This document shows, piece after piece, positions 50,096 to 62,190 of a stretch of 64,000 nucleotides of DNA (its first letter is position 1; every line of letters begins with the position of its first letter). Position numbers and translations under genes: made by a program. The notes under the pieces were generated by a model. The model was given only the letters and a program-made list of their open reading frames with translations, did no database searches and was not told the DNA's origin. The stretch comes from Heligmosomoides polygyrus polygyrus (lineage: Eukaryota > Nematoda > Chromadorea > Rhabditida > Heligmosomidae), in NCBI GenBank assembly GCA_947396885.1, contig OX377202.1:73938643-74002642 (forward strand), written 5' to 3'.

Positions 50096-51117
50096 ACTCA
50101 CCGAAAAAACCTTGAGTGGCACAATGTTCTGAGAAACTTAACTTACCAGCCAGAAGTCTACTCCAATCTCCATCACTCCCTTTGTAGTGCGAATTCGGAA
50201 ACACACCCAATGTGCCGCTCATCGTCAGACACACGAACTCGGTTGACTGGCTATCGCCCTGGTATTGCTGTTGCTCATAGTTCTGCACACGTTTCATATG
50301 GGAAGTTGAAAACATGGAGAAACGTATGTATGTATGTGTACTTTCTACTACCAGTCAGTCGTGCGTTAGAGCGCAGGTTCCGCTGAAAAGATTGGACAGT
50401 CCACGATCTCACGTCCTCTTGTCATAACATTCTGGACAAAAACACTCGACATAACAAAATAAAATAAAATAATGCAGTAGCGGAGACGTCACTCGAGTAA
50501 ATGATCAGATCTCTGAAAAGAGCGAATTCTGTTGGCAACTTGCATGACGACGTTTTCTGCAAAACAGCGGCTAGAAAAAACTTTAGAGGGTGTGGTTTTT
50601 GCTGCAAGCCTCCAGTTATTAAGGAAGAACTTCGAAAATTTGCTGCTTGATTTTTTCTCTAAATGGTTTGAAAAGATATCTGCTTCTTTAAGTTCAAACT
50701 GAAACTCTTCAGCAACTCAGGTTGGAACATTTTGCTACTTACCTAATACAAATTAATATTACGCTTCGCTTATCCTGCGCGATATCTCGAGCAGACACTG
50801 AATCCTACATGGTAGACACCATTTACCATAAGAGACGTCTAAATCCACCCTGGAGACGTTTGAGCTGAGGATATTCTTCTCTTTTCATTGTTTGTAGTTA
50901 ACATGTACACCAACTTTTAGATGGATTCTGAAGCATGAATGTGAGTCGGTGTTTTCCAGAAATTTTATTCTCTAGAAACCTTGAGTGTCAGTCAGAATAC
51001 AAAGCCCGAAAAAAGGTGCAAGCCTGTGTTATAAAACTTCACGTAATTGGAGCTTGCACAATCAATTAAACGATCATTGCAGCAGTCCTCGAGAATACTT
51101 CACGCGATCTCCCCGCA

Positions 51118-51290
51118 TATAGGGTAAAGGATGGCGTTCCTCAATCCCTTTTAGGATGCGCCGCGCATTCTACTTCTGCGTTATTTCCCGGAGGCGATTT
51201 CAATGCGTATTTGGCCACACAATGATTTGCGGTTGCCAGCCAATGAACAAATCCGCGCTTTACCATTCCCAGATAAGTCTGGCGAGGAAG
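51118..51290 (-). repeat. SINE fragment, inverted
   Basis: Reverse complement of the 3' two thirds of the copy at 49078-49375, including CCCAGATAAGTCTGG, GCGTATTTGGCCACACAATG and CTCAATCCCTTTTAGGATGCG. Confidence 0.7.
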
Positions 51291-51529
51291 GTCAGCGAGG
51301 CAAAACTGAGAACTGGAATAAGCTCGCCGTGCCCAGAAATGATCCTGAAAAGGTTTGCAGCTTTAGTCATTGTTAGAACCAAACTTTCTGCGGTTCCACT
51401 GAATTGAACGGTTTGTCGATAAACTTTAATAGATCAACACCAGAGGTCTGTGGTATTCTTAAGCAGCTTTAATTATTCGACAGCAGGAGATAATGTAATG
51501 TAATGTGTTATTGTAAATTATGCTGAACT

Positions 51530-52300
51530 TCCATCGGAAGCCTGCTTGCTCCATCGGCTGCGCTTCCTCCAGAGTTCATCTGATGCGCTATGCAGACATC
51601 TGGTAAAGGCCTTGCACAGCACCGGGTAGGAGAGTTATTGGCCGATATTAAAAGGATGCTCCCTGTCACCTTTTTTGAATAGCAGAATCGTCTTGGACCT
51701 CTTCCAAGGAGACATTACTTAGCACTGTACACTGTTACGCAGTGGGAAAAGCGCTGTGCCAAGGCGCTGAACAGCTTATGACCACGAGCCAGCAGAATTT
51801 CAACAGTGATTCCGTCGGCGCCTGGGGATTTTCCTTTGGACATCGTCTCGATCGCACGACGCATTTCGGATGGCAGGAACGTCGGAACACCGTCGCCATG
51901 AGGTAGACGTGCGGCGATAGAATGACGTTTTGTCCTGAAAAGGTTCGTGTAGAAACCCGTTATTATAGACTCAATTTCTGGCTTGAATGAAGATCGCGTT
52001 CCCTCAGTAGTCTTTAAGCAGGTAGTCACATGACGATATTCTGCAAGATCACGTTTTGTCTTCTTCAGACTTCGTTTATTGAGTGCTGCGTACAATATCC
52101 GCTGACATGGAAAAGTCCTGTGATCCTCCGTCAACTTTTGTCTGCATAGCCTGCACAATATAGTGTAACATGATTTCGTTGACCGTCCATCAGTCTTCGT
52201 TGTGCAAGAAGATGTCGCGTGACATCGGAAATTCGGCGAGAGCTGTGTTGGCTTTCCACCATTTGGAGCCGCGTCACTGCACCGGTTGGCTATCATCGTT
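51530..52300 (-). mobile_element. RTE-like LINE fragment (third family)
   Basis: The minus strand carries KKTKRDLAEYRHVTTCLKTT, IESIITGFYTNLFR, FLPSEMRRAIETMSKGKSPG followed by ADGITVEILLARG, and then SKTILLFKKGDREHPFNIG: the linker and start of the reverse transcriptase of an RTE-type element, upstream of the catalytic boxes. The central 194-codon frame (52296-51715) is open but has no start context of its own; sequences on both sides are shifted or contain stops. The endonuclease part and the rest of the polymerase are missing. Confidence 0.7.
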
Positions 52301-52877
52301 TACCAGGCGAGTACAGTCTTCATCGATGTCGTCTAACATCTCAAGGGTTGCACTTTCCACCATTGCGCGAATCTCCTCTGTACTCTCGTTCGATCCGCGT
52401 GAAGTCGAGCCCGCAAGGAACGGTGATCGATTCCCGTATATTTTAAATTGATACACAACACAATTCAATCTAAATTACTCCTACTAAAGTTAGATATCCT
52501 TGCGATTTCCTCTGGAGGTCTATGGAGTTTCCTACGCAATCGATATACGTTGCAGATCAGATCAGTATACATGCAAGTCGTAAAATACTATAATAGTAAA
52601 CGAGAAAACTAATAGTTGGAAATGATTTTAAGAAGATTTATATGAACAAGTAGACCAAAAGCCTTTTAGGATTTCCCCTACGCAACCTCTTTATTAGTGA
52701 TGGAACTTAATGCGCAAACTGATCCCTCTCATGACTACAGTGACTGCAGGGTTCACCTCGCCACTATCTCTATACAGACCGCCAACTGCGAATAGACAAA
52801 GCTCCCTTCCGACGAAATCAGGTCAGCGCTTTGCTTCGTGATCACTCCCGCTCTTTTCCATAGTCCATGCAGGTTCC

Positions 52878-53147
52878 TTGCTCAAAGACCAGTTAGCGAT
52901 TGAGTTTGACAGAGCATTTCCGAATTTCGCCAAAAATTTCTTCAAATACCTCATTGCTGACTTACTTCAGAAATCTGGAGCCCCATCGGAAGCGATTCCT
53001 CACACTGTGTGGGCTGCTTTAGATAAGGTAATGTTACCCTTTCGATCCGCCCTTTATACCCAAAGGGGTAAAAAATTGGCTTCAATCGCTCAGAGCGAAT
53101 TGGGCCTGCTTCAAAATAAATATGTTAAGAAACATTACAACCACTGA
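52878..53147 (+). CDS. Hypothetical open frame, possible exon
   Basis: An open stretch with protein-like composition: FDRAFPNFAKNFFKYLIADL, then GAPSEAIPHTVWAALDK followed by a possible donor (GTAATG, 53027). A weakly similar phrase, FIDELNRAFPDLCKK, can be read near 48300. No family was recognised. It could be an exon or part of an unidentified retroelement. Confidence 0.25.
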   Translation: MLKDQLAIEFDRAFPNFAKNFFKYLIADLLQKSGAPSEAIPHTVWAALDKVMLPFRSALYTQRGKKLASIAQSELGLLQNKYVKKHYNH

Positions 53148-53342
53148 TCTTGCAACACGTTAGAAATTGCATTTTCGCACCACTTCGCTGATAACTTGTG
53201 TTTCCTGTGCACGGCATTTGAGCTGCAGACCTTCGCTGATATGATATTTTTCTGCATGTCTTTTGGCGCACAGCAGGGTGAGAGAACAGTCAGAACACCG
53301 ACTGTAATCGCGCACCGCGTTTGAACGGTCAGGAGGCGGGGG

Positions 53343-54282
53343 CAGACATAACTCCAACGCCGCGCAAACCCACCTGGCGTCGCGCACGGTGCGCGACGAA
53401 ATTGGACGAGTTGTCGCGGTCCAATGTTCCGACAGCTAGAAACGCTTCCCACAGGGACATGCGGCACGCCTTTGCCTTATTTCGACGTTTCTTGGAGTGA
53501 ATGTGGTTTCAATATGACGATCAACAACAGTTTATACAGGGATCGTGGTCATGTGGATGGCTTCTAGCGTCAGTATTTGCCATCTACAACTTCTTCGGTC
53601 AATTTTTGCCCGTGATTATGGTTATATTGCGGAAAAAGATCACTACCACCCATTCTCGGATCAATTGTCCTACTGCAAACTGTTGCCTACCACATTTTGT
53701 GGGATCTTAAGTTCCTTGCTAGAAATGTGGTCTGGGAGCTAGAACACTGAGAACATTTCGTGCTCCGCGGCTAACCATGCGTCACCGAGCGTACGTCCGC
53801 GACTCGGGGGCAGACATAACTCCGACGCCGCGCGAACCCCCCTGGCGTCGCGCTCGGTGCGCGACGAAAGTGGACGAGTTGTCGCAGTCCGATGCTGCCG
53901 ACGGCTAGAAGCGCTTCCTACAGGGACATGCGGCACGCCTTTACCTTATTTCAACGTTTCTTGAAGATGGTATATGAATGTGGTTTCAATGGGACGATCA
54001 GCGACAGTTTATACAGGAATCCTGGTCAGTGGATGGTTTCTAGCGTCAGTATTTGCCAACTACAACTTCTTCGGTCAATTTTCACCCGTGATTATGGTTA
54101 TACTGCGGAAAAAGGTCACTATCACCCGTTCTCGGATCAATTGTCCTACTGCAGGCTGTAGCCTACCACATTCTGTGGGATCTTAAGTTCCTAGCTAGAA
54201 ATGTGGTCTGGGAGCTTAAACACTGAGAACATTTCGTGCTCCGCGGCTAACCATGCGTCACCGAGCGCACGTCCGCGTTTCA
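53343..54282 (+). repeat. Two-copy tandem duplication, ~468-bp unit
   Basis: CAGACATAACTCC begins at 53343 and again at 53811. The units match throughout, including GGGACATGCGGCACGCCTTT, GGTCAATTTTTGCCC/GGTCAATTTTCACCC, GAGAACATTTCGTGCTCCGC and ACCATGCGTCACCGAGCG. The second copy differs by scattered substitutions and small indels. Open frames in it appear twice for this reason. Confidence 0.85.
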
Positions 54283-54410
54283 GCGCCGCGACGTCGAACG
54301 CGGCTGGCGCGCGACGTCGCGTCGGAGTTAGGTCCTGGAGCCTCCGCGACTAGCGCGCGACATCGCGTTGGAGTTAGGTCCTGGAGCCGTCAGGAGGTGC
54401 ACTCAGCTGC
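54283..54410 (+). repeat. Short GC-rich direct repeat
   Basis: GCGCGACGTCGCGTCGGAGTTAGGTCCTGGAGCC-type sequence occurs twice in tandem (near 54309 and 54355), directly after the 468-bp duplication. Confidence 0.6.
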
Positions 54411-55410
54411 TGCTCGGGGAGTGGGCGTGGAATCACGGACGAGTTCGATCGCACTCCTGTATTCTACGACAAAGCCCTGATTCGACTCAGACATTGAAGG
54501 TGGTGGTCTGTTAGAGATAATGACACGGCTTAACGGAAGTTTTGTAGATCCTATTTTGGGGCAGAGTTTTAAGGAGGGGTGGGGGGGGGTGTGACTGCTT
54601 CGTTTTCGTGTCCCGTTAGCACCTCCATCGCTGTTGCTCGAAAACCATCTCGTCCTGATGCGGTTATTCGACTCTTAAGGAAATTCAGGAAGAGGGACAG
54701 CGAAGTTGGCCACCTGATCTTCTCAGCCTACTAATCCCGAAGGAGTGCACCAACATATTTGGATAACTACATCTTTTTCAAGGCGTGCTAGGATGTACCT
54801 CCTGACGCGCTGCCCTCACCGCGGGGTCGGTGTAGTGGTTGGTTGCCGCGATTATGCTAAGAACCATGGCGCATTCCCCCACACCCTAGCTACGCGCTCC
54901 CGCATCTCAGCTGAGCGCCTGAGTAACATACCGATTTTTTATTGGGTAAACATTCTGACCATCTCGTATTCATTAAGACCCCACACACTATTGCGGCGAG
55001 CGGCTGTGAAAACAATGAGGCACGGAGCGGCGAGGCACTGTATTTCTAGCCAGGGCCTATTGCTGCTATATGCCTTCCCTCCTTCCGTCCGCTCTCTGGC
55101 CGCTCCCTCCCGCGAAATGCTAGAGCGCAGACTGTCTCTGCCGGCGCCGAATCGGCGCGAAATCAGCTTCGGCGGCAATGATGCGGCAATGATGTGAATC
55201 ATTATTGCCGCTGCTGCTCCAATGGCTCCGCCTCCGCCCGTCGCTGGCCGATCGCCGCCGCCGCTCTCTGCCGGAGGGCGGTGTCGTGCCTATTCGTCTT
55301 TGGTGCAATCTGTTACGCTATCGGAGTTCCTTTACCGCTTATGATCTTATATAACAATCATACCAACTATGGCTAGATTGCTTCGGCGACTAATTGTTTC
55401 GGTATCAGGC

Positions 55411-55504
55411 TTTGGAGCCGGATAGTTTCCGTTGGTATAAGGAACACCTCTCGGAGGAAGCTGTGTTAAAAACTGGAAAACGATCGAGCGTTCAACTTTG
55501 TTCG
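55411..55504 (+). CDS. Possible exon of an unknown gene
   Basis: After an acceptor-like GTATCAG the frame reads ALEPDSFRWYKEHLSEEAVL and stays open to a possible donor GTTGGA. It follows a GC-rich block (55080-55300) that could be a promoter region and precedes the open exon at 55933. The phases of the two do not join directly, so another exon or a different boundary would be needed. Confidence 0.25.
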
Positions 55505-55932
55505 AGGTTGGAGAGCTGTAAAAGGTTCACAGCGCTTTTGCTCCTCAGGTCATGTGAAGCAGCTCAGACATTGGATAAGAACTCGATAGTCTTTTGGCCA
55601 GAACCTTATTTTCGGGTTCTATAAATTCTAACATGCTGCACATAGTGAGATAGTATCAATCTTTGACGAAGTTGCACAATAATAATATCCCCATCTTTTC
55701 CCAACAAGGTGTTAATTGGTGATACTAATAACACTTTCAGCTCAATAATGAGTCTTTTTTAGCAATTGAAAGCAGTTTTTGAGGCCGATGTCACCGATGA
55801 TGAAAGCCAAGTACGGACTACAACAAAAAATGTAGGTTGACAGTTTGGGCATCCTTGCACTCACGGCCATCCCACGAAAGGGATGATAGCCAAGGCCTCT
55901 TATTTTCCTTCTCAACAAGCAATTCATTTCAG

Positions 55933-56277
55933 AGCCGTGGATCGCGTGTGCTCCACATCGGCGTAGTGCAGCACAATCGGAGGCCGACCGGAGCTGATGG
56001 AGGGACGCATCAGAAGGTGAACGGAAAGGGCCGCCGTGAAGCTGCCCTACTGCTACGATCCAGAACCCGAGGACCGGATTTTGTCGTTCCCTTTACGGCG
56101 CCGAATGAAGGCAACGCTGGATCGCCGTTTGAGGCCACCATTCCAGACCCATTCCTGCTCTTCAGGTCCCTCCAGCGGACAACCGTGCCCACACCTGTCA
56201 TTACAAGGCCGCTTACGGTCTCTCCGAAAAAGGAGGTGCTGGTAGCTCCTGACGTCTTGCCTGGAGAGGATAACTAG
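55933..56277 (+). CDS. Putative terminal exon of an unknown gene
   Basis: Preceded by a good acceptor (CAATTCATTTCAG, ending 55932) and open for 114 codons to the TAG at 56275-56277. The product segment begins SRGSRVLHIGVVQHNRRPTG, is rich in Arg, Pro and Thr, and ends KKEVLVAPDVLPGEDN. Codon choice is balanced. Possible internal introns (GT at 55992, acceptor-like CAG near 56166) cannot be excluded. No domain was recognised, and no AATAAA is seen close downstream. Confidence 0.4.
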   Translation, partial: SRGSRVLHIGVVQHNRRPTGADGGTHQKVNGKGRREAALLLRSRTRGPDFVVPFTAPNEGNAGSPFEATIPDPFLLFRSLQRTTVPTPVITRPLTVSPKKEVLVAPDVLPGEDN

Positions 56278-56289
56278 AGCATCTACCGC

Positions 56290-57180
56290 ATATCTCGGAT
56301 TGCTTAAAGCCGTGCGAAACTCGAAATCTAGGACCTCCTTCTGAATGAGGATTCATCCAGCTTCCTACATTTATTTGACTACATGACCCTGCCTGGCTCT
56401 CTGGAACTGGCTAGGTCCAAGCCTAGACATTTATTTCCTAGAAATGTTCACTCACGCAGAAATAGCAACTATTTTTGATCTCAAACTCACAGCCTAAGCT
56501 GCATGTAGCCGATAGAGTCAGTTTGCAAACACCGTTTTATTCAATCTATTTAATTGTTAGAGGTGTAATTCTGCTGAACTGGAAGAACTTCAGGAGCAAT
56601 TTAGGAACTACATTCTCTCTTAAAAACATTCGGCAATAGTTAATCTACATGAAGCGCTTTGAAAGAGTGGGAAGAATTGTTGTATTCAACCTCGTACGAG
56701 AACTGTTCATTGATACAAATGCGTTGTCCACTATTTCTTTTTCTGCTTTCGACAGACGTAGCAGTGACGACTGAGTTTTCCGCCTCTTTATAGCGACGTA
56801 TTCAATAGTTCGTCTTTCCTCCGAATTGCGGGATTTCATTCAAAATGCGAACATGTGAAATTTTTCAAACAGCTGCAAGAAGAGTGCTTAGATATTCTTC
56901 TCTCGTAATGCAAATGTAATTTCAAAGAAACAACCTCCATACCAATCGATGTAAGTCTCACACGAGTATCTCACACTACAAACAGAAGGTTGGAAGGATT
57001 TGAAAAGTACAGTAGAATTAACATTTTTGAAGTCACATATAGTATGTATATAGTGTGTATCAGATGTAACACCTGTCTTCCTGTTGATTATCCGGCTGCT
57101 CAAGGGCGCACCAGCAGCTTCTTTGATTGTCCCTTCCGAGTGCTAGAGTGATGCAATGAATCTCACGCTCGACCGACCCG
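56290..57180. other. Spacer with no recognisable gene
   Basis: AT-rich; short open frames only. Confidence 0.4.
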
Positions 57181-57187
57181 AAGAATG

Positions 57188-57440
57188 TCATATTTCTTTA
57201 TTAAAGGCTTTTATGAAGAAGTCTGACAGCGCATTGGTGGGCGCCCTGGTGTTCTGTTGACCGTGATGGGTCGGGTCTCGTTCAACAGGTGTTTGCGAAA
57301 CACATTGCGTGGCTGGCCGGCCTAATTTCCGACGACTTCGCCCATGCGACAGCGTCTCTGTTCTTCGAACGTCGACGAAGCCTGGATCTCGGGTGACCTT
57401 TATCCCTCTCACTTGCAGGAATCGTTTCACTCCGAGCACG
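57188..57440 (-). pseudogene. RTE family A, C-terminal scrap
   Basis: Minus strand: MLGVKRFLQVR, then a shifted frame corresponding to the RWAGHV region, then NTRAPTNALSDFFIKAFN, which parallels MLGVTRLTQVREGL and [13 protein letters not shown] of the copies at 1.4 kb and 17.5 kb. A highly diverged, old fragment. Confidence 0.65.
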
Positions 57441-57579
57441 CACGTAGTTTGTAGTGTGTAATATCTACGAATGCGTTTATGGCCATAATGTATAAACGTC
57501 AGAATGTATAAACGTAAAGAACGGTATGAAAGAGGATGTCATGAGTCTCTTGTCGACTAATCATCTGATCCTAAGGTGT

Positions 57580-58043
57580 TCTCCGATAGCTCCAGAAAAA
57601 CTCTATTGTATTATGATATTTTCTGGGGCGAATTTTTCTATAGCTACATTGATGATTGATTCACTACTGTATGTGCGACACAAAACGAAATGGATATGTG
57701 TCTCGGTTACTCAACCAGCAGGTAGAGCGCATTAAGCTCACAAGGGAAAAACCCACTGATAAATGGTTGCCATTCCTCAACGTTCAAGTCAGTTGCACGC
57801 GGAGCAGATTCCTTGCTATATGGTATCGTAAGCCCAGTAGTAAAAACAATCATCGTGCACTTCAGGTCTGCTCACCCCTCTCAAACTAAGAGGGCTACGA
57901 TTAACAACATGTTCCGAACGGCGGCCGCGGTGTCTTCAAAAAGCGACCTCAAACCAGTATCATTGCAAATGGCATCTCGAATCGCGGTGTCCAACAGGTA
58001 CCCCGAACAGAGCCTGACTAAGGCCTATGTCATACTTTGGTGA
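57580..58043 (+). pseudogene. Penelope-like reverse transcriptase fragment
   Basis: Reads SRLLNQQVERIKLTREKPTD, KWLPFLNVQVSCT, WYRKPSSKN, then in another frame IIVHFRSAHPSQTKRATINN, MFRTAAAVSS and LQMASRIAVSNRYP. The order LPFLD/N - YRKP - HP..KK - R is characteristic of the C-terminal reverse-transcriptase region of Penelope-like elements. The catalytic aspartate box upstream (near 57650) is not intact, and at least one frameshift (near 57830) breaks the frame. No GIY-YIG endonuclease part is seen downstream. Confidence 0.65.
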
Positions 58044-58044
58044 C

Positions 58045-59800
58045 CCGTCACCGACAGCCCGTCACCGACGTTGCCGACGCCAACGTCGCTACAAACATCG
58101 ATAGTAAAGTCGGCCTCTGTGGCGTCGACGCGTCTAAGGCGATGTCGGCAACGTCGTCGACAGGAGAGCTTCGGAGCGCATTTTCAGCATCGGATCCAGT
58201 GCACTAATAGAAGTATGGCCCAGTGTTGAGCATTTAACGACTATTGATGTATCGATTTAACGGATTCACCAGCATTTTCGTTAAATTTCTTCATTGACGA
58301 TGAGTTCAGCAAAGACCCTTTTCGTTGAATCGCATTGAAATTAAATCTACGGCAATTCTCGAAATTTACACGAAAATTTAACTCTTAATTATATAAATTG
58401 TATTTCGAAAAAGTTCTTCGTAGAGATTTGCAGCATCATTTCAGAAAGCGAGGAAACATTACTTATTTTAATCAGTTTCTCTACCTCTGTTTCGTATTTT
58501 TCCGTTTCAAGGCCGTTTTTCATATTCTGGCTGCTCCGTATCAGATTTTCGCAATTCTTCACCGTTCTCTTCACGATTTCAGTTTTCTATACCATTTTAT
58601 TTTGTGTTACTTGCTCTGCAAGAAAGCGAAGAGGTCTAGAAAACGCGAATAAAACGGGTAAGATCGAAAGAAAAACGAAGAAAGGTGACAAAGGGAAGGT
58701 AACGTAAAGATTAAGGTCCCACTCCCTCCCCAAACACACAGTGTTTCAGCAAGCTGAACGGATTTCGCACAGTATTAGGCAACGGTTGTGAGACTAACCA
58801 TAAAAGAACTTGAGAGTAAAAATGGCACTATTGGTGTCCGCAAGACGGGTGTTTTTGCACTTCTCGATTTCGTACTTCGAGGTCCGGGTGGGATGATAGC
58901 AGTGCCGGGAACAAAGAACCAACGTACAAACAAAATCCTCCAATGGGGCGCATTCTGTGCCACCCCTGGATGACGTGGGCAAGGTCGGCGACGCGTCGCT
59001 GAACTATAACATACGCTAAAAAGGTCATCGAATACCGGTGACGAGACCGAGTCATCAGAGCGACAACAAAACTCCTTCCAAGGTGCCTTTTGTCTTGGAT
59101 GATTTCAGTACCGAAGTGCGAAACTGCATTCGCAAAGCTGTCTTTGATAGCACGGTCCGCATGATCGAGGTCCGCAGGCCAGTCTCAAGGCACGTCTCGT
59201 AAGGAATCGACTATACGATTCCAGCTGTAAGGCTCGCCACTGCATTATTTGTTCATTCGGTAAGGGGGGGGGGGGGAGGATACTGCATGGTTTCAGGTGT
59301 GGTATACCAAGTGCACGGGTTGCAACGGCGGCGGGCGAGACGGGTAGACCCCTTGGGGAGCACGTTAAGGAGCCCTTCCGCATGCTCCGTAGGTGCGATA
59401 TCTCCGGTACGCTTTGTGAGCACAGGATGTCATAATGGCGCGGGTTGACCTGGCGGTGACGATATTGGCACGCGAGTTCGAGATCTCGGAGCGAAAACAC
59501 TGGAAGCGCTGTGGATTGCCGCTAGGAACGCCACAATCAACAGGAAGGAGGAACGTGTAGCGATGATACAGGAGCTGGCTCCGTACGTTGAGACCTTTAC
59601 GGTCCTGAACCGGGGGACAGTCTCCCAGACGCTTGCTAGGAGGATGAACCGAAGGTGACCTCATCTTCTTATTGTCGCCTTAAAAAAGGTTCTTTTTTGC
59701 CCAACTGCACTCTCTGTATTACTTACTCGTCTCTCGTCTCCCTCTGCTGCCAATCTTTGATTCATCGCTATTGTCTGAAATGAAATGGTACTTGGACGGA
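58045..59800. other. Spacer with no firm gene
   Basis: Contains a GTCACCGACAGCCC/GTCACCGACGTTGCC near-repeat at 58045-58080 and a poly-G run at about 59265-59276. Open frames on both strands are short and unrecognised. Confidence 0.35.
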
Positions 59801-59830
59801 TGATTTTTCAAACTCTATTAGACTCTTCCA

Positions 59831-59880
59831 GGCTCTGAAGAAGGCGGTTACATCGAAACTTAGGTGGGATAAAGGATTTA
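59831..59880 (+). other. Hammerhead-core-like retroelement 3' motif (copy 3)
   Basis: CTGAAGA at 59835-59841, GAAAC at 59855-59859, then TTAGGTGGGATAAAGG. Same spacing as copies 1 and 2, but the stems are degraded. Confidence 0.3.
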
Positions 59881-60399
59881 TTCTAAACTTGCTTCGCCAG
59901 CTTCATCACTTGGGTATCCATACGGTTCAATATTATGGAGTAGTTCGCTTCTCGGCGCAACTAGCGGACGAGGGGGGGGGGGGGCAGTCCATTAGTACTC
60001 GAAAAAGTTACGGGTTTTTACCAGTTCGACCAGGCCCCTCTCAGTGCAACTTGCATTACACGTACGTACGCGTACAATGGGGGAAATTCCACGTCACCAA
60101 ACCCGACTGCTATGTTCAAGGCGGTCGAAGCCAAGGACTGCCTCCCCCGTCCATGTGTTGCGCCCGCTTCCCTTTTGCCTCAAATACATCAGTATGCACA
60201 TGTTCATACTTCGCGACAGCAGCGACAAGAGGGACAAGAGCGCGCGCTGAGCGCGGAAGTATGAACAGACGACAAGATCGACAAGAGCGACTGGGTGGCG
60301 GACGTGGTGTGGTGTACGTAACTGACAATTTACAAAAATACTGAGGTTTCAGGAAGAGAGAAGTTTGAGGTTTTGAGTTGTTCAACTGTACTAAAAAAT

Positions 60400-61960
60400 T
60401 TCAAAGAATGTTATACCTATTTTACGTTGAACAAGAATTGTTCCAATAATCTTTGAAGAGTCTGTAGTTTAACTTGTGAAAACCCCTTTCAATTTGGAGA
60501 GACGTTCACTTTTATTTCGGAAGCATAAAGTCTGTTTAGAAGATAATCCAATTTGACGTGGAAATGATGTTATGGTATGATAATGGTATAATGTAATTGT
60601 TTCACTGTCGATTTCACGCACGAACTGTCATGTAGAAGTGGCTGATATCAGAAGCAGAGTGCCTTGGCGCCCATTTATACATATATGCAACTAAGAACTG
60701 CTTTGGTTTCTTCTGATGCGGAACAGGACACGATCGGCAAGGGATCTGGAGAGCTGCATTGCTAGAAGTACTCCGTCTACCTGTTTTAGATGCCAGACAG
60801 TTGACGTATTTATTTATTTGGCCATTTATTCGCACAAAAAGGACCGTGTCGCCGGGCTTTCGGAGGAATTAGTATGCGGATTCAATAAAGTAAACAGCTG
60901 CTTCGTATAAATTAGCTTCCTTCAGCATTCTCTAAACCCTGAAAGCACTAAACACTTCACGTCGAAAAATAACCAAGCGAGGTTCTAGAAGCCTGCTTCT
61001 TACCACGGTGTAAAATGCTTGAATCAATTTGTTTTCTGAAGTTTTAGGTACAAGCGGAGGGGATGTGACGGCAACTAAACGAAGTATGGTGATCTGGTGA
61101 GCAAACTCTAAGCCACATTCATCAGCTCGGTGCCGAAAGAAACTTTCTGATATATAAATGCATGGCAAATGCCACCAAAGGCGCAAAACGAAATGATACT
61201 TGGCTCCACTGATCTATGCTGAGCCAGAATTTCAAAGAAAATCCTCACAAAATGGAAAATGGCGTTCTTCAGCGTTCTGCGCAGCAACACGTTTTGATGC
61301 CGAAAGGCGCTGTTGAAACATGAAGAGCTATCTACTTTATGTGTAGCTAACCCTAGCCCATTGTGTTACGCTGTGATTGATAAGGTATTCACCACTTACA
61401 TACATAAAGTTCAGCAGGGAGTTTGGTTGAGCAATACTGCTTGTAGAATTTCGAGGTGCAACTGGTGCTGTGGAGAGGAAGAAAATTGGGCTGGAGTCGC
61501 TGCATTTCAGTAAAACGTGTGGTTCTTTTCTCGAGCCGTTTCATAACTTAAAGAGAGAATCGCGAATTATGTCACGATCATAATTACTGATGCACCCTCT
61601 GCTAATCGTATCTCTGACCGAGTGGATATATCCTCGAAGTCATATGCAGATGCGATTATATGGTAGATTGAGCAGTAATCCGCACATTCCGACCAAGTTT
61701 TATGTACCTAGAGCAGCTCCACCTAGATTTTCCGCCCATTCATGGGCTCATCACAAGGTACCGACCGTTGCTGCAATAGCTCCCGATTTCAACCTACATA
61801 AGGGATTTTCTGGCACCAGTTGAGGATATGTCATTCCTTTATCCATTGCACGCAAACGTGAAAATAACTGACCTAGAAACTGTAAAAGGAGACATTCCCT
61901 TGGTTAGTCGTGGCACCGAACTCGACCTGGTCCAAGCGCGCACTTGCTAGTTGAAATTCT
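60400..61960. other. Spacer with no recognisable gene
   Basis: Short open frames only, no domain motif and no convincing splice structure. Confidence 0.4.
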
Positions 61961-61964
61961 CTTA

Positions 61965-62190
61965 AAATTTCAGCTTTCGACATTTTTCCGAACATTCGAA
62001 TTGTTTCGAATGCTTAAAAACTTCGAATTAGCGATCATTAAAAAAAGTTTTTCTGAGTATTTAAATTCGAATGCATTTGAAAAACACAGTTATTCGAATA
62101 TTTTAAATCGATTACATTCGAAAATGCAATTTTTGAATAATCAAATATGAATCAAAATCATGCGAATTATTATTCTACTCGAATAGGCTA
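61965..62190. repeat. Diverged TTCGAA-rich array
   Basis: Repeated TTCGAAT/ATTCGAA words with irregular spacing, reminiscent of the arrays at 10546 and 17335 but too diverged to define a unit. Confidence 0.45.

Noticed and set aside
54745..55202. A 150-codon plus-strand frame and an 87-codon minus-strand frame
   Set aside because: Both fall in the GC-rich block, overlap each other, and lack motif, signal peptide or splice support.
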